This document shows, piece by piece, positions 33,224 to 41,587 of a stretch of DNA of 64,000 nucleotides. The stretch's first letter is position 1. Each line of letters starts with the position of its first letter. This stretch comes from Oscillatoriophycideae cyanobacterium NC_groundwater_1537_Pr4_S-0.65um_50_18 (GTDB lineage: Bacteria > Cyanobacteriota > Cyanobacteriia > Elainellales > Elainellaceae). The DNA lies in NCBI GenBank assembly GCA_016208305.1, contig JACQYI010000054.1:246749-310748 (forward strand). The letters are read 5' to 3'. The position numbers and the translations under genes are program-made. The notes beneath the pieces were generated by a model. It saw only the letters and a program-made list of their open reading frames with translations. It made no database searches and was not told the DNA's origin.

Positions 33224-36130
33224 ATGTCTTCTGCTGCTTCACCCAAAATTCTTTTGATCGATGGCCATTCTCTGGCATTTCGATCCTACTTTGCCCATGC
33301 CAAGGGGCGAGAGGGCGGCTTACGCACTTCTACAGGCATTCCCACTAGCGTGTCCTATGGCTTTCTTAAGGCGCTGCTGGATACGCTAGAAGTGGAAAAG
33401 CCGGAATACTTGGCGATCGCCTTCGACTTGAGCGATCCCACCTTTCGCCACGAAGCCGACGACACCTACAAAGCCGGACGACCCGAAGCGCCTGAAGACT
33501 TTGGCCCAGACATGCTCAACCTTCAGGAGCTATTGCAGGCGCTCAATTTGCCAGTGCTGACGGCTCCTGGCTATGAGGCGGACGACATCATCGGCACTTT
33601 GGCGCATCGTGCTCGTCACGAAGGCTGGCAGGTTAAGGTGCTATCGGGCGATCGCGACCTGTTTCAGTTGATTGATCCCGAAGGACAAGTCAAAATCCTT
33701 TACCTCAGCACTGTCTTTGGCAAGGGTACGCCTTTGCCTAAAGAGTTTGGTGTGCAGGAAGTCAAAGACAAGATGGGCATCTTGCCGTCGCAGATTGTGG
33801 ACTACAAGGCGCTCTGTGGCGACAGCTCCGATAATATTCCGGGGGTGCGGGGCATTGGCGATAAAACTGCCGTTAATCTTCTCAGTACCTATGGCTCTCT
33901 CGAAAAGGTCTATGCCTCGCTAGATGAGATCAAAGGTGCAACCCAGAAAAAGCTGGCAGAGGGCAGAGACTCAGCCATGCACTCGCAGTATATGGCGCAG
34001 ATTCATCTCGATACGCCTGTTGCCATCAGCCTCGAAGACTGCAAGCTGCAAGGCTTTGATGCCCAGCAGCTAGAGCCGCTGCTCGAAAAGCTAGAGCTGC
34101 GTACCTTTCAGCGGCAAATCAATAAAATTCAGCGGGTGCTGGGCGGCGAATCTCTACCTGAAGATCCTTTGGCGAGTTCGCCTGCCCCTCGCCCCTCGCC
34201 CTCTTCCAGCTTTAACGACGACACCTGGTTCTTTAGCGCTGCCGACACGCAGGACAGCCAGCAGCTCGTCACGGCTGCGATCGCGCCGCAAGTGATTGAC
34301 ACGCCCGAAAAGCTGGCGGCGCTGATTGAGCAATTGCAAACGCGGCAAGATGTTTCTGCGCCTGTGGCCTGGGATACGGAAACCACGGCACTTGATCCGA
34401 GAGATGCCGAACTGGTGGGCATTGGCTGCTGTTGGGGGGCAGGTTACGACCAGGTGGCCTACATTCCTCTAGGGCACCGAGCCGGACAAAACCTCGACAA
34501 GGCTGAAACGCTGGAGGCGCTGCGCCCGATCCTGGAAAGTGAGGATTATCCTAAGGCACTGCAAAATGCCAAGTTCGATCGCCTGATTCTGCGCTGTCAA
34601 GGGATTGACCTTCAAGGTGTGGTGTTTGACACGATGCTGGCTAGCTATGTGCTCGATCCAGAAACGACCCACAACCTCAGCGACTTAGGGCTAAAGCATC
34701 TCAACCTCAAATCCCAGAGCTATACCGACCTTGTGCCCAAAGGCAAAGATATTGCCGATATTGCGATCGATCAGGTTGCCCTTTACTGTGGCATGGATGC
34801 CTATGAGGTGTTTCAGCTCGTGCCGATCTTGCGATCGCTGCTTCAGCAGTTCCCCGATCTCGATCGCCTGCTGCTAGAAGTTGAACTCCCCGTAGAGCCT
34901 GTGCTGGCCGAAATGGAGTATGTGGGCGTGCGCATCGACATTGCCTATCTCCAGGAATTCTCAAAACGGCTAGAAACCGATCTAGAGAACATTGCCCATA
35001 AAGCCTACGAAGCCGCAGGGCAGACCTTTAACCTGGGTTCGCCTAAGCAGTTGGCCGAGCTGCTGTTTGAAAAGCTAGGACTCGATCGCAAAAAGTCTCG
35101 CAAGATGAAGACAGGCTACTCTACCGATGCAGCTACGCTAGAGAAGCTTCAGGGCGATCATCCCGTCGTGGATGCGATCGTAGAAAATCGCACCCTCGCC
35201 AAGCTCAAGTCTACCTATGTCGATGCCCTGCCTCTGCTGGCGCGTCCCGATACCCACCGGGTTCATACCGACTTTAACCAGGCAATCACCGCTACTGGAC
35301 GGCTGTCTTCTTCCAATCCCAATCTGCAAAACATCCCCATCCGCACGGCTTTTAGCCGTCAGATCCGCGCGGCCTTTATCCCCGAACCGGGCTGGCTAAT
35401 GGCGGCAGCAGATTATTCCCAAATTGAGCTGCGCATCCTCGCCCACCTGAGCCAAGAGCCTGTGCTGCTAGAAACCTACCGTAAGAATGAGGATGTGCAT
35501 GCGCTGACGGCGCGGCTGCTCTTTGAGAAAGACGACATCACCGCCGAAGAACGCCGTCTTGCCAAGGTAATCAACTTTGGCGTGATCTACGGCATGGGGG
35601 CGCAGCGATTTGCCCGCGAGTCGGGCTTCAAGTCGTCTGATGCGAAGGGCTTCATTGAGCGGTTTAACGATCGCTATTCTCAAGTCTTTGGCTATTTGCA
35701 GCAGATGCAGCGCGAGGCGATCGCCAATGGCTATGTCACAACCATCAGGGGTCGTCGCCGCTATTTCAACTTTGGCAGCGAAGCCCTCAAGGCGCTGCGG
35801 GGCAAAGATCCCAACAGTATTGACCTAGGCAAGATCAAAACCCGCGATCAGTATGATGCCCAAATGCTGCGTGCTGCTGCCAATGCCCCGATTCAAGGCT
35901 CTAGTGCCGACATTATCAAAATCGCGATGGTAAAGCTGCACCAGGTACTCAAGCCCTATCGCGCCAATTTGCTGCTGCAAGTGCATGATGAGCTGGTGTT
36001 TGAAGTGCATCCTGACGATTGGGCAGAACTTCAGCCTCAGATTAAGTCAGCGATGGAATCTGCCGTAGAGTTAAGCGTGCCGCTGCTCGTAGAAATTCAT
36101 GCTGGACAAAACTGGATGGAAGCAAAGTAG
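33224..36130 (+). CDS. polA: DNA polymerase I
   Basis: About 968 residues. N-terminal 5'-3' exonuclease (LLIDGHSLAFRSYFA; GYEADDIIGTLA; GDSSDNIPGVRGIGDKTA). The middle 3'-5' exonuclease keeps the metal ligands (VAWDTETTALDP, NAKFDRLIL, YCGMDAYEVF), so it is probably proofreading-competent. The C-terminal polymerase has MAAADYSQIELRILAHLS (motif A), AEERRLAKVINFGVIYGMG (motif B) and LLLQVHDELVFEVH (motif C). It has the role of Okazaki-fragment processing and repair. The ATG at 33224 is preferred to GTG 33215; both are close. Confidence 0.97.
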   Translation: MSSAASPKILLIDGHSLAFRSYFAHAKGREGGLRTSTGIPTSVSYGFLKALLDTLEVEKPEYLAIAFDLSDPTFRHEADDTYKAGRPEAPEDFGPDMLNLQELLQALNLPVLTAPGYEADDIIGTLAHRARHEGWQVKVLSGDRDLFQLIDPEGQVKILYLSTVFGKGTPLPKEFGVQEVKDKMGILPSQIVDYKALCGDSSDNIPGVRGIGDKTAVNLLSTYGSLEKVYASLDEIKGATQKKLAEGRDSAMHSQYMAQIHLDTPVAISLEDCKLQGFDAQQLEPLLEKLELRTFQRQINKIQRVLGGESLPEDPLASSPAPRPSPSSSFNDDTWFFSAADTQDSQQLVTAAIAPQVIDTPEKLAALIEQLQTRQDVSAPVAWDTETTALDPRDAELVGIGCCWGAGYDQVAYIPLGHRAGQNLDKAETLEALRPILESEDYPKALQNAKFDRLILRCQGIDLQGVVFDTMLASYVLDPETTHNLSDLGLKHLNLKSQSYTDLVPKGKDIADIAIDQVALYCGMDAYEVFQLVPILRSLLQQFPDLDRLLLEVELPVEPVLAEMEYVGVRIDIAYLQEFSKRLETDLENIAHKAYEAAGQTFNLGSPKQLAELLFEKLGLDRKKSRKMKTGYSTDAATLEKLQGDHPVVDAIVENRTLAKLKSTYVDALPLLARPDTHRVHTDFNQAITATGRLSSSNPNLQNIPIRTAFSRQIRAAFIPEPGWLMAAADYSQIELRILAHLSQEPVLLETYRKNEDVHALTARLLFEKDDITAEERRLAKVINFGVIYGMGAQRFARESGFKSSDAKGFIERFNDRYSQVFGYLQQMQREAIANGYVTTIRGRRRYFNFGSEALKALRGKDPNSIDLGKIKTRDQYDAQMLRAAANAPIQGSSADIIKIAMVKLHQVLKPYRANLLLQVHDELVFEVHPDDWAELQPQIKSAMESAVELSVPLLVEIHAGQNWMEAK

Positions 36131-36269
36131 GCTGGTTTCTCCGATGCTTTTGTCTAGAGCAGCCCTTGCCTTTGCTGAAAGCAGCGCTCCTGTAGACGGC
36201 ATGATAAATTTTGTGACCTGACGAAGTAAACTACCTGAAGCAAAGGACAAGCACAGAGGATTTTTTATT

Positions 36270-36638
36270 GTGACCTTAGCAGAATTTTGTTTGCTGTTTC
36301 TATCTCTATTGGCGAGTGTAGGAGGCCAGTTTTTGCTTAAAGCCGGAGCTTTGAAGCTTGGCAAGGTCAGCTCTAGCAACGTAGCTAGCCACATTTTGGG
36401 CATGGTAACCACCCCAGAAGTAGTTGCAGGGATCGCCCTGTATGGATTAGGGGCAATCGCCTATATCCTCCTGCTCACCCGCGTCAATCTCAGCGTTGCC
36501 AGCCCCTCGATCGCCCTCAGCTATGTCTTTGCCGTGCTGATTGGCTTCTTCATATTCAAAGAAGCCATTCCAATTCAGCGTGTCGTGGGTCTGGGCTTTA
36601 TCGTGTGCGGCGTACTGCTGGTGTTGTGGAAGAAGTAG
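36270..36638 (+). CDS. Small EamA/SMR-like membrane protein
   Basis: 122 residues, four TM helices (FCLLFLSLLASVGGQFLL; VVAGIALYGLGAIAYILL; SIALSYVFAVLIGFFIF; VVGLGFIVCGVLLVLW), the half-size form of EamA/DMT transporters that work as dimers. Key family features: Q in the first helix and the conserved ALSYVFAVLIGFFIFKE block. GTG start. The substrate is unknown; related half-size proteins move undecaprenyl-linked sugars or polyamines. Confidence 0.85.
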   Translation: MTLAEFCLLFLSLLASVGGQFLLKAGALKLGKVSSSNVASHILGMVTTPEVVAGIALYGLGAIAYILLLTRVNLSVASPSIALSYVFAVLIGFFIFKEAIPIQRVVGLGFIVCGVLLVLWKK

Positions 36639-36661
36639 CGCCGCCTTACCTTTCGCGCAGA

Positions 36662-38005
36662 CTAATCAGTGCGAATCATTTCGTTCTCAGGGTTGACCAA
36701 TCGATAGAGCTTTTGCTTAATCTGAGCATCAAACACTTCCCACTTCATGCGGGTATAGTCGGCATTTTCGTTAAAGCCTGACAAAAAGCCCATCGGAATC
36801 TCGAAGCCCCCTGCCATCGATCGCCCGCCGCCAAAGTAGCGCCCATAGGCATCTTGCCCAAACGCCTCTTTAATGAACTCATCTGGATCGAGTGTAATCT
36901 TGTTGGTTCGCAATGAACCAATTACCACCTCTAACTCTTCATCTTCATCATGGACAATGCCATAAACGACGGCAGTATGGACGTTTTCTTCGGTGACTAG
37001 AAAATCAGCCGCCTGCGGGATCGCATCGCGATCGTCATAGCGCAAGTAGCCCACACCCGCAATCGAGAAGTTGTTTTGCAAGACCCGGTTGCGGAGCGAT
37101 CGCTCTATAACGTTCATCACCCGCTTTGAGCGAGAGGCTTGCAGAATAGAGTTGAGTAACTGCGCGTCATAAAAGCGGCTGAGATACCCAGCGGCAATAA
37201 AGTCTTCTTCTTGCGCCTGCATCAGCCGATTGGTATCCGATCGGATGCCGTGAATCAAGGCCGTCGCGCATTTGACATGCTCACCGTTGCTACTATCCAG
37301 CTTGAGCAGTCCGGCCTGTAAATACTGTGAAAACAGCGTGGCGGTTGCTCGCGCCTGCGGACGTAGATCGATAAATTCGGCCTTGAGATTGCCCTGCGCC
37401 ATGTGGTGATCAATCACGGCAACGATCGGCAAGTTAGCCTGCTGAATCTGAGTCAAAAGCTGGGTCGTCGTGCCCTGCCCATCGACTAAAACACAGCCTT
37501 GGTAGCTGGAAAAGTCTTTTTCTTTAGCAGCCTGGGCAGTGCAGCGTTGCGCAGGCAAGCCCGTCAGCTTCACCAGAGCGATGTTTTCCTGATGGCTAAG
37601 GGTACCCGCATAGTAAATGTCGCAAGAAATGTCATATTGCTGAGCAATCAACTTATACGCCCAAGCGCAAGACAGCGCATCAGGATCAGGAAAGTCTTGC
37701 AGCAAAATCAAGTGGCGATCGCCTTGGTGTCTGATCAGCGTTTGCCTCAGGGCTTCTGCTTTCTGATCGGCGAGTCGTCCGTTCTGAGAGGCTGCCTGAA
37801 GCTCAGGAGTGAGGGCTGACGGCTCGGCGATCGTCTCTGACGAGGGCAATAGAGCGCTAGCTTGATTTCCTGTTGCAGCTTTTGTCCGGTTAGATATTCT
37901 GCTGTCAGATGTTTTGCTGTCAGATACCTTACCGTCAGATTTTGTAGCGGGTGATTCCGCCATGAGTAAAGAGCCATGCCCAACTTGAAGCGATTCTGAT
38001 TCCAT
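36662..38005 (-). CDS. DHH/DHHA1 phosphoesterase (NrnA-like)
   Basis: About 447 residues. DHH motifs: ILLQDFPDPDALSCAWA, VLVDGQGTTTQL, AVIDHHMAQGNL, HGIRSDTNRLM; DHHA1: FGGGRSMAGGFEIPMGFLSG. This group degrades short oligoribonucleotides or pAp in other bacteria; the activity here is inferred. The N-terminal ~70 residues are a hydrophilic linker containing a 15-bp tandem repeat (see 37889-37940). Start 38005 is chosen (TTGAGAT upstream); a later in-frame ATG at 37963 has no ribosome site. Confidence 0.87.
   Translation of the reverse strand: MESESLQVGHGSLLMAESPATKSDGKVSDSKTSDSRISNRTKAATGNQASALLPSSETIAEPSALTPELQAASQNGRLADQKAEALRQTLIRHQGDRHLILLQDFPDPDALSCAWAYKLIAQQYDISCDIYYAGTLSHQENIALVKLTGLPAQRCTAQAAKEKDFSSYQGCVLVDGQGTTTQLLTQIQQANLPIVAVIDHHMAQGNLKAEFIDLRPQARATATLFSQYLQAGLLKLDSSNGEHVKCATALIHGIRSDTNRLMQAQEEDFIAAGYLSRFYDAQLLNSILQASRSKRVMNVIERSLRNRVLQNNFSIAGVGYLRYDDRDAIPQAADFLVTEENVHTAVVYGIVHDEDEELEVVIGSLRTNKITLDPDEFIKEAFGQDAYGRYFGGGRSMAGGFEIPMGFLSGFNENADYTRMKWEVFDAQIKQKLYRLVNPENEMIRTD
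37889..37940. repeat. 15-bp in-frame tandem repeat
   Basis: GTCAGAT at 37904, 37919 and 37934, exactly 15 bp apart, with a diverged leading unit. On the coding (minus) strand it yields a repeat of the type K-x-S-D-S. It sits in the disordered N-terminal head of the DHH phosphoesterase. Confidence 0.75.
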
Positions 38006-38101
38006 ATATCTCAATTTTAGAACAGTGGGCTTGCGCAACCCCAAACTTGCTGAGAGCTGCGATCGGCTAGGTGAATCCCAAAAAACAAATCCCAAAAAAC
38101 T

Positions 38102-38434
38102 AAATTTTCAATAGCCAAAAGCCTCAGCCAAAAGCCTAGTCAGAAAGACGCCTCTCCCAGCGGTCAATCCCCGCTTTACCTAGACTACCTCCGATGCCTA
38201 TCGGAGTTTCCAGCAGGCTGCAAGTCGTTCTCACAAAACATTCTCAAAGGCTAAGCTATTTAGTTAAGCAGTTTCAAACAATGCACACTCCCTTGATCAT
38301 CGCAAAAAATCTATAGTTCATCCTCCTTCTAAGAAGAGACTTTAGTAGAAATTCCCGCCCTCAAAAGCAGTAAATCTACGGCATAGAGAATGGTTCTTAG
38401 CAAAAACCCCTCACTCGAAAATCTAGCCAGGGGT
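38102..38434. other. Gene-free spacer
   Basis: About 330 bp between the DHH gene's promoter side (minus) and the HNH gene's stop (minus). No gene or RNA is recognised; presumably it contains the promoter of the DHH gene. Confidence 0.4.
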
Positions 38435-38932
38435 TTAAATGCCGATTACATATTTTTGCCACTCTTGGTGAACGCCGCTTTTAATGTGTTTCTTCACTTC
38501 AAAATAAAGCCCGCTATGAGGTCTATGGGGAATCATCCGCAGGGGCATGTTGGCTTCTTTGGGGGTGCGGCTTCCTTTTTTGACGTTGCAGCGCACGCAG
38601 GCCGTCACAATATTTTCCCAGGTATCTTCTCCGCCTCGCGATCGCGGTATCACATGATCTAACGTCAGGTCATCGCCAACATAGCCGCAGTATTGACAAG
38701 AGTGACTGTCTCGATGGAGGATGTTTCGGCGGGTCAATGGAATCTCTTTGTAAGGCACTCGCACATAGTGGCGCAACCGAATAACAGTGGGTAGAGGCAT
38801 CTCTGAATACACAACCCTGCCGTTGTGTTCTACCTGCTCTGCTTTCCCTTTAATCAGCAAGACGACCGCTCGTCGCCAGCTAGTGATATTGAGCGGTTCA
38901 TACGAGGCGTTGAGAACCAGAACCTTACCCAT
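38435..38932 (-). CDS. HNH endonuclease
   Basis: 165 residues. HNH core: CQYCGYVGDDLTLDHVIPRSRGG, then NIVTACVRCNVKKGSRTP, with two CxxC zinc pairs and the catalytic His in LDHVIPRS. A preceding ~65-residue domain starts MGKVLVLNASYEPLNITSWRRAVVLL, which is typical of this widespread cyanobacterial group. Start 38932 agrees with that family N-terminus. The function is unknown; the group is a core gene in many cyanobacteria and need not be mobile. Divergent from alr. Confidence 0.92.
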   Translation of the reverse strand: MGKVLVLNASYEPLNITSWRRAVVLLIKGKAEQVEHNGRVVYSEMPLPTVIRLRHYVRVPYKEIPLTRRNILHRDSHSCQYCGYVGDDLTLDHVIPRSRGGEDTWENIVTACVRCNVKKGSRTPKEANMPLRMIPHRPHSGLYFEVKKHIKSGVHQEWQKYVIGI

Positions 38933-39055
38933 CGATTCTTTGTAAAAGAAAGGTTTCACAGATAGTAACATAGTTGGCACTGAGTCTGGGAGAGATCCCG
39001 CCTGGTGCCACCGCAGTGAGCGGCCTAATGGTGTTACTTGAGGAGTGAACTGAAG

Positions 39056-40252
39056 ATGTTGAGTTGGGATGTGACCCCCAGTTTGTCTTCAATGCAGCGA
39101 GAACGAGCCTGGGTAGAAATTGATTTAGGGGCGCTGGCGCATAACGTGCGGCAGATTAAGCGGCTGCTCATGCCCCGAACCGCTCTTATGACCGTTGTTA
39201 AAGCAGATGCCTACGGCCATGGAGCCGTAGCGATCGCCCGCGTTGCCTTACAGCAAGGAGCCGACTGGCTGGGAGTTGCCACAGTTCCTGAAGGCATTGA
39301 GCTGCGAGAAGCAGGGATCAGCGCTCCGATTTTGCTTTTGGGTGCAGCCCATACCGCCGATCAGGTTAGAGCGATCGCCGAGTGGCGCTTGCAGCCTACG
39401 CTATGCACTCCCAAGCAGGCGATGGTTTTCTCAGAGGTGCTAGCCGAACGGTTAGGCAACGAACCTTTGCCTGTTCATCTCAAAATTGACACAGGCATGT
39501 CGCGGTTGGGGATGCCTTGGCAGGAAGCCGCTGAGTTTGGCAGCTTGGTAGGTCGGCTACCAAATTTGCACATTGCCAGCGTCTACTCTCATTTGGCAAC
39601 GGCTGACAGTGAAGACCCCGCCATTATGCGGCTCCAGCATCAGCGGTTTGAGGCTGCGATCGCTCAGCTTAGAGCGAGTCAAATCTCACCTCCGCGCTTG
39701 CACCTGGCCAATTCTGCCGCCACCTTGGTCGATAGCCATTTGCACTACGATATGGTGCGCACTGGGCTGGCCACCTATGGCCTCTATCCCGCTGCTCATC
39801 TTCGGCAGGTCATTGACCTGAAGCCCGTCATGCAGGTGAAAGCGCGAGTGACCCAAGTGAAAACGATCGGGGCTGGCACGGGAGTGAGTTATGGCTATAC
39901 CTACATTGCCGATCGCGAGATTCAGATGGCGGTGGTTGGCATTGGCTATGCTGATGGCGTTCCCCGCAATCTTTCCAATCAAATGACTGTACTGGTGCGA
40001 GGCCAGCAGGTTCCCCAAATTGGTGCTGTAACGATGGATCAGCTCATGCTAGATGTGAGTGCCATTCCTGATTTGCAAGAGGGTGAAGTGGTCACGTTGC
40101 TAGGGCAGGATGGCAAACACCAAATTACAGCAGATGACTGGGCAGAAAAATTGGGAACAATCTCCTGGGAAATTTTGTGCAGTTTCAAACACCGTTTGCC
40201 ACGCGTGGCGGTGGGACGTGCCTCAGAGTTGCGTGCTGTCCGGCAAGACTAA
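39056..40252 (+). CDS. alr: Alanine racemase
   Basis: 398 residues. PLP lysine in TVVKADAYGHGAV; the second catalytic base Tyr in AGTGVSYGYTY; other family blocks VHLKIDTGMSRLG, HLANSAATL and GAVTMDQLMLDVS. It interconverts L- and D-alanine for peptidoglycan. ATG at 39056 follows GAGGAG. Next downstream is tRNA-Ser. Confidence 0.96.
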   Translation: MLSWDVTPSLSSMQRERAWVEIDLGALAHNVRQIKRLLMPRTALMTVVKADAYGHGAVAIARVALQQGADWLGVATVPEGIELREAGISAPILLLGAAHTADQVRAIAEWRLQPTLCTPKQAMVFSEVLAERLGNEPLPVHLKIDTGMSRLGMPWQEAAEFGSLVGRLPNLHIASVYSHLATADSEDPAIMRLQHQRFEAAIAQLRASQISPPRLHLANSAATLVDSHLHYDMVRTGLATYGLYPAAHLRQVIDLKPVMQVKARVTQVKTIGAGTGVSYGYTYIADREIQMAVVGIGYADGVPRNLSNQMTVLVRGQQVPQIGAVTMDQLMLDVSAIPDLQEGEVVTLLGQDGKHQITADDWAEKLGTISWEILCSFKHRLPRVAVGRASELRAVRQD

Positions 40253-40410
40253 GCAGTGGGTTCTGACACAGATCCAGTGGATCTGAACTATCAGGGTTTT
40301 GTGGCGCTATAAAACCCTAGAAAGCTGTTTTCCACTTTTTTTCAAAGATCTTGCGATGATCAGGTGGCAGGCTTGACGAGATTTGCTATCATAAGTAAGC
40401 CTTGCTACCT

Positions 40411-40499
40411 GGAGAGGTGGCTGAGTGGTCGAAAGCGGCAGATTGCTAATCTGTTGTAGGTTTTAGGACCTACCGAGGGTTCGAATCCCTCCCTCTCCG
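40411..40499 (+). tRNA. tRNA-Ser(GCT)
   Basis: 89-nt class II tRNA. Acceptor GGAGAGG / CCTCTCC with discriminator G, anticodon arm CAGATTGCTAATCTG (GCT), long variable arm GTAGGTTTTAGGACCTAC, T-arm GAGGGTTCGAATCCCTC. Confidence 0.96.
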
Positions 40500-40501
40500 T
40501 C

Positions 40502-40565
40502 AATCTATAGCTGTAGTCATAAGTGTTAGAGCAGAGCCTTGGCTATGGCTATAGTTTTATAGATT
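40502..40565. repeat. Imperfect inverted repeat after tRNA-Ser
   Basis: Outer arms AATCTATA (40502-40509) and TATAGATT (40558-40565), inner CTATAGCTGTAG with GGCTATGGCTATAG; the loop holds AGAGCAGAGCC. It lies directly downstream of the tRNA and could help 3' processing or termination; no T-run follows. Confidence 0.4.
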
Positions 40566-40740
40566 TAAATTCATAGGTAAGTGCCGATCGCAGAGCTTGT
40601 TCTTCGTCAGGTAAACCTGTTGCAAAAGACCAGCCCCTGTCTGTTTAAACCCTGTAGGGATGTGCAGAAGAGGCTGGAGGCGCAGTTAGGAGGTATCTTG
40701 TCTTTTAAGGTAAGGGCAGAAACGCAATTTTCTTTTGCTT

Positions 40741-41427
40741 TTAATAAGTTCTTAAGCTAAAGCCGTCATCTACCTCGCTTTCAAACAACCCAGCCTCTGT
40801 GCAAACGGCCTGAAGAGGGCGATCCCAAGTATCGATCGCTAGTACAGGCAAGCGGGCGAAATCAAACACAATGCCGATCGTTGGCTTGTTGGCCCAACCT
40901 GGCAGACTGAGCAGACGATCGTAAAAGCCGCCGCCATAGCCCAGTCGGTAGCCACGTCGATCGCAAGCCACGGCCGGAACCAAGATCAGCTCAACATCTT
41001 CTGATTGCAAGATAGGGTTATTGGCAGAGGGTTCTGGAATGTTGTGGGCACCCAAGTGCAGAGACTGAGTGGGCGACCAAACATGCCAGGCCAGCGATTT
41101 ATCTACGCAGCGGGGTAGCCCCCATTGGCGGGGCAGATTCCATAGCGGACTTAGATCTGGCTCTTGCCGAACGCTGACGTAAGACAAAATGGTGCGTGCC
41201 TGAACAAACCGATCGCAGGATTGGAGATGGGCACAGATTCGATCGCTATTTTCGCGCCAAATTTCCTGTGACAAAGCTCGACGGGTTTTTAGAAGCGATC
41301 GTCGCAGGGCAGTCTTTTCGGTCTGCTTGGAATCTGTTTGCGCTTGAGTTTCAGATGCAGGGGGTTGGGTGGCACTCATGCAGGGCACATAGAAATAGGT
41401 TGCTAAATGGCTTTTCTTAATTGCCAT
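40741..41427 (-). CDS. 5-formyltetrahydrofolate cyclo-ligase
   Basis: ATP-dependent conversion of 5-formyl-THF to 5,10-methenyl-THF. The signature is RLGYGGGFYDRLL near residue 170; the N-terminal RRSLLKTRRAL is the usual ATP-site start. The protein is 228 residues with the first ATG, longer than the ~190 of the family by an unconserved head; an internal ATG at 41379 (MSATQPPAS) is also possible and neither has a strong ribosome site. No operon partners. Confidence 0.9.
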   Translation of the reverse strand: MAIKKSHLATYFYVPCMSATQPPASETQAQTDSKQTEKTALRRSLLKTRRALSQEIWRENSDRICAHLQSCDRFVQARTILSYVSVRQEPDLSPLWNLPRQWGLPRCVDKSLAWHVWSPTQSLHLGAHNIPEPSANNPILQSEDVELILVPAVACDRRGYRLGYGGGFYDRLLSLPGWANKPTIGIVFDFARLPVLAIDTWDRPLQAVCTEAGLFESEVDDGFSLRTY

Positions 41428-41587
41428 TCAAGGGCGGCATTGATGATCTTATAGCTATAGCTACTACTTTTTGTATGAGGAGAGGTAACTTTCTCGTGCA
41501 AAAAAAATTTCAGGTTAGTTCATTCACGATTCTTGGAATGAATCATTTTTGTCCCAACACTGGGTACAAGCTGGGAGTAAAATCAGA

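Noticed and set aside
38435..38932. HNH gene as homing endonuclease or mobile intron
   Set aside because: The sequence is the widespread stand-alone cyanobacterial HNH family; no intron or split gene surrounds it.
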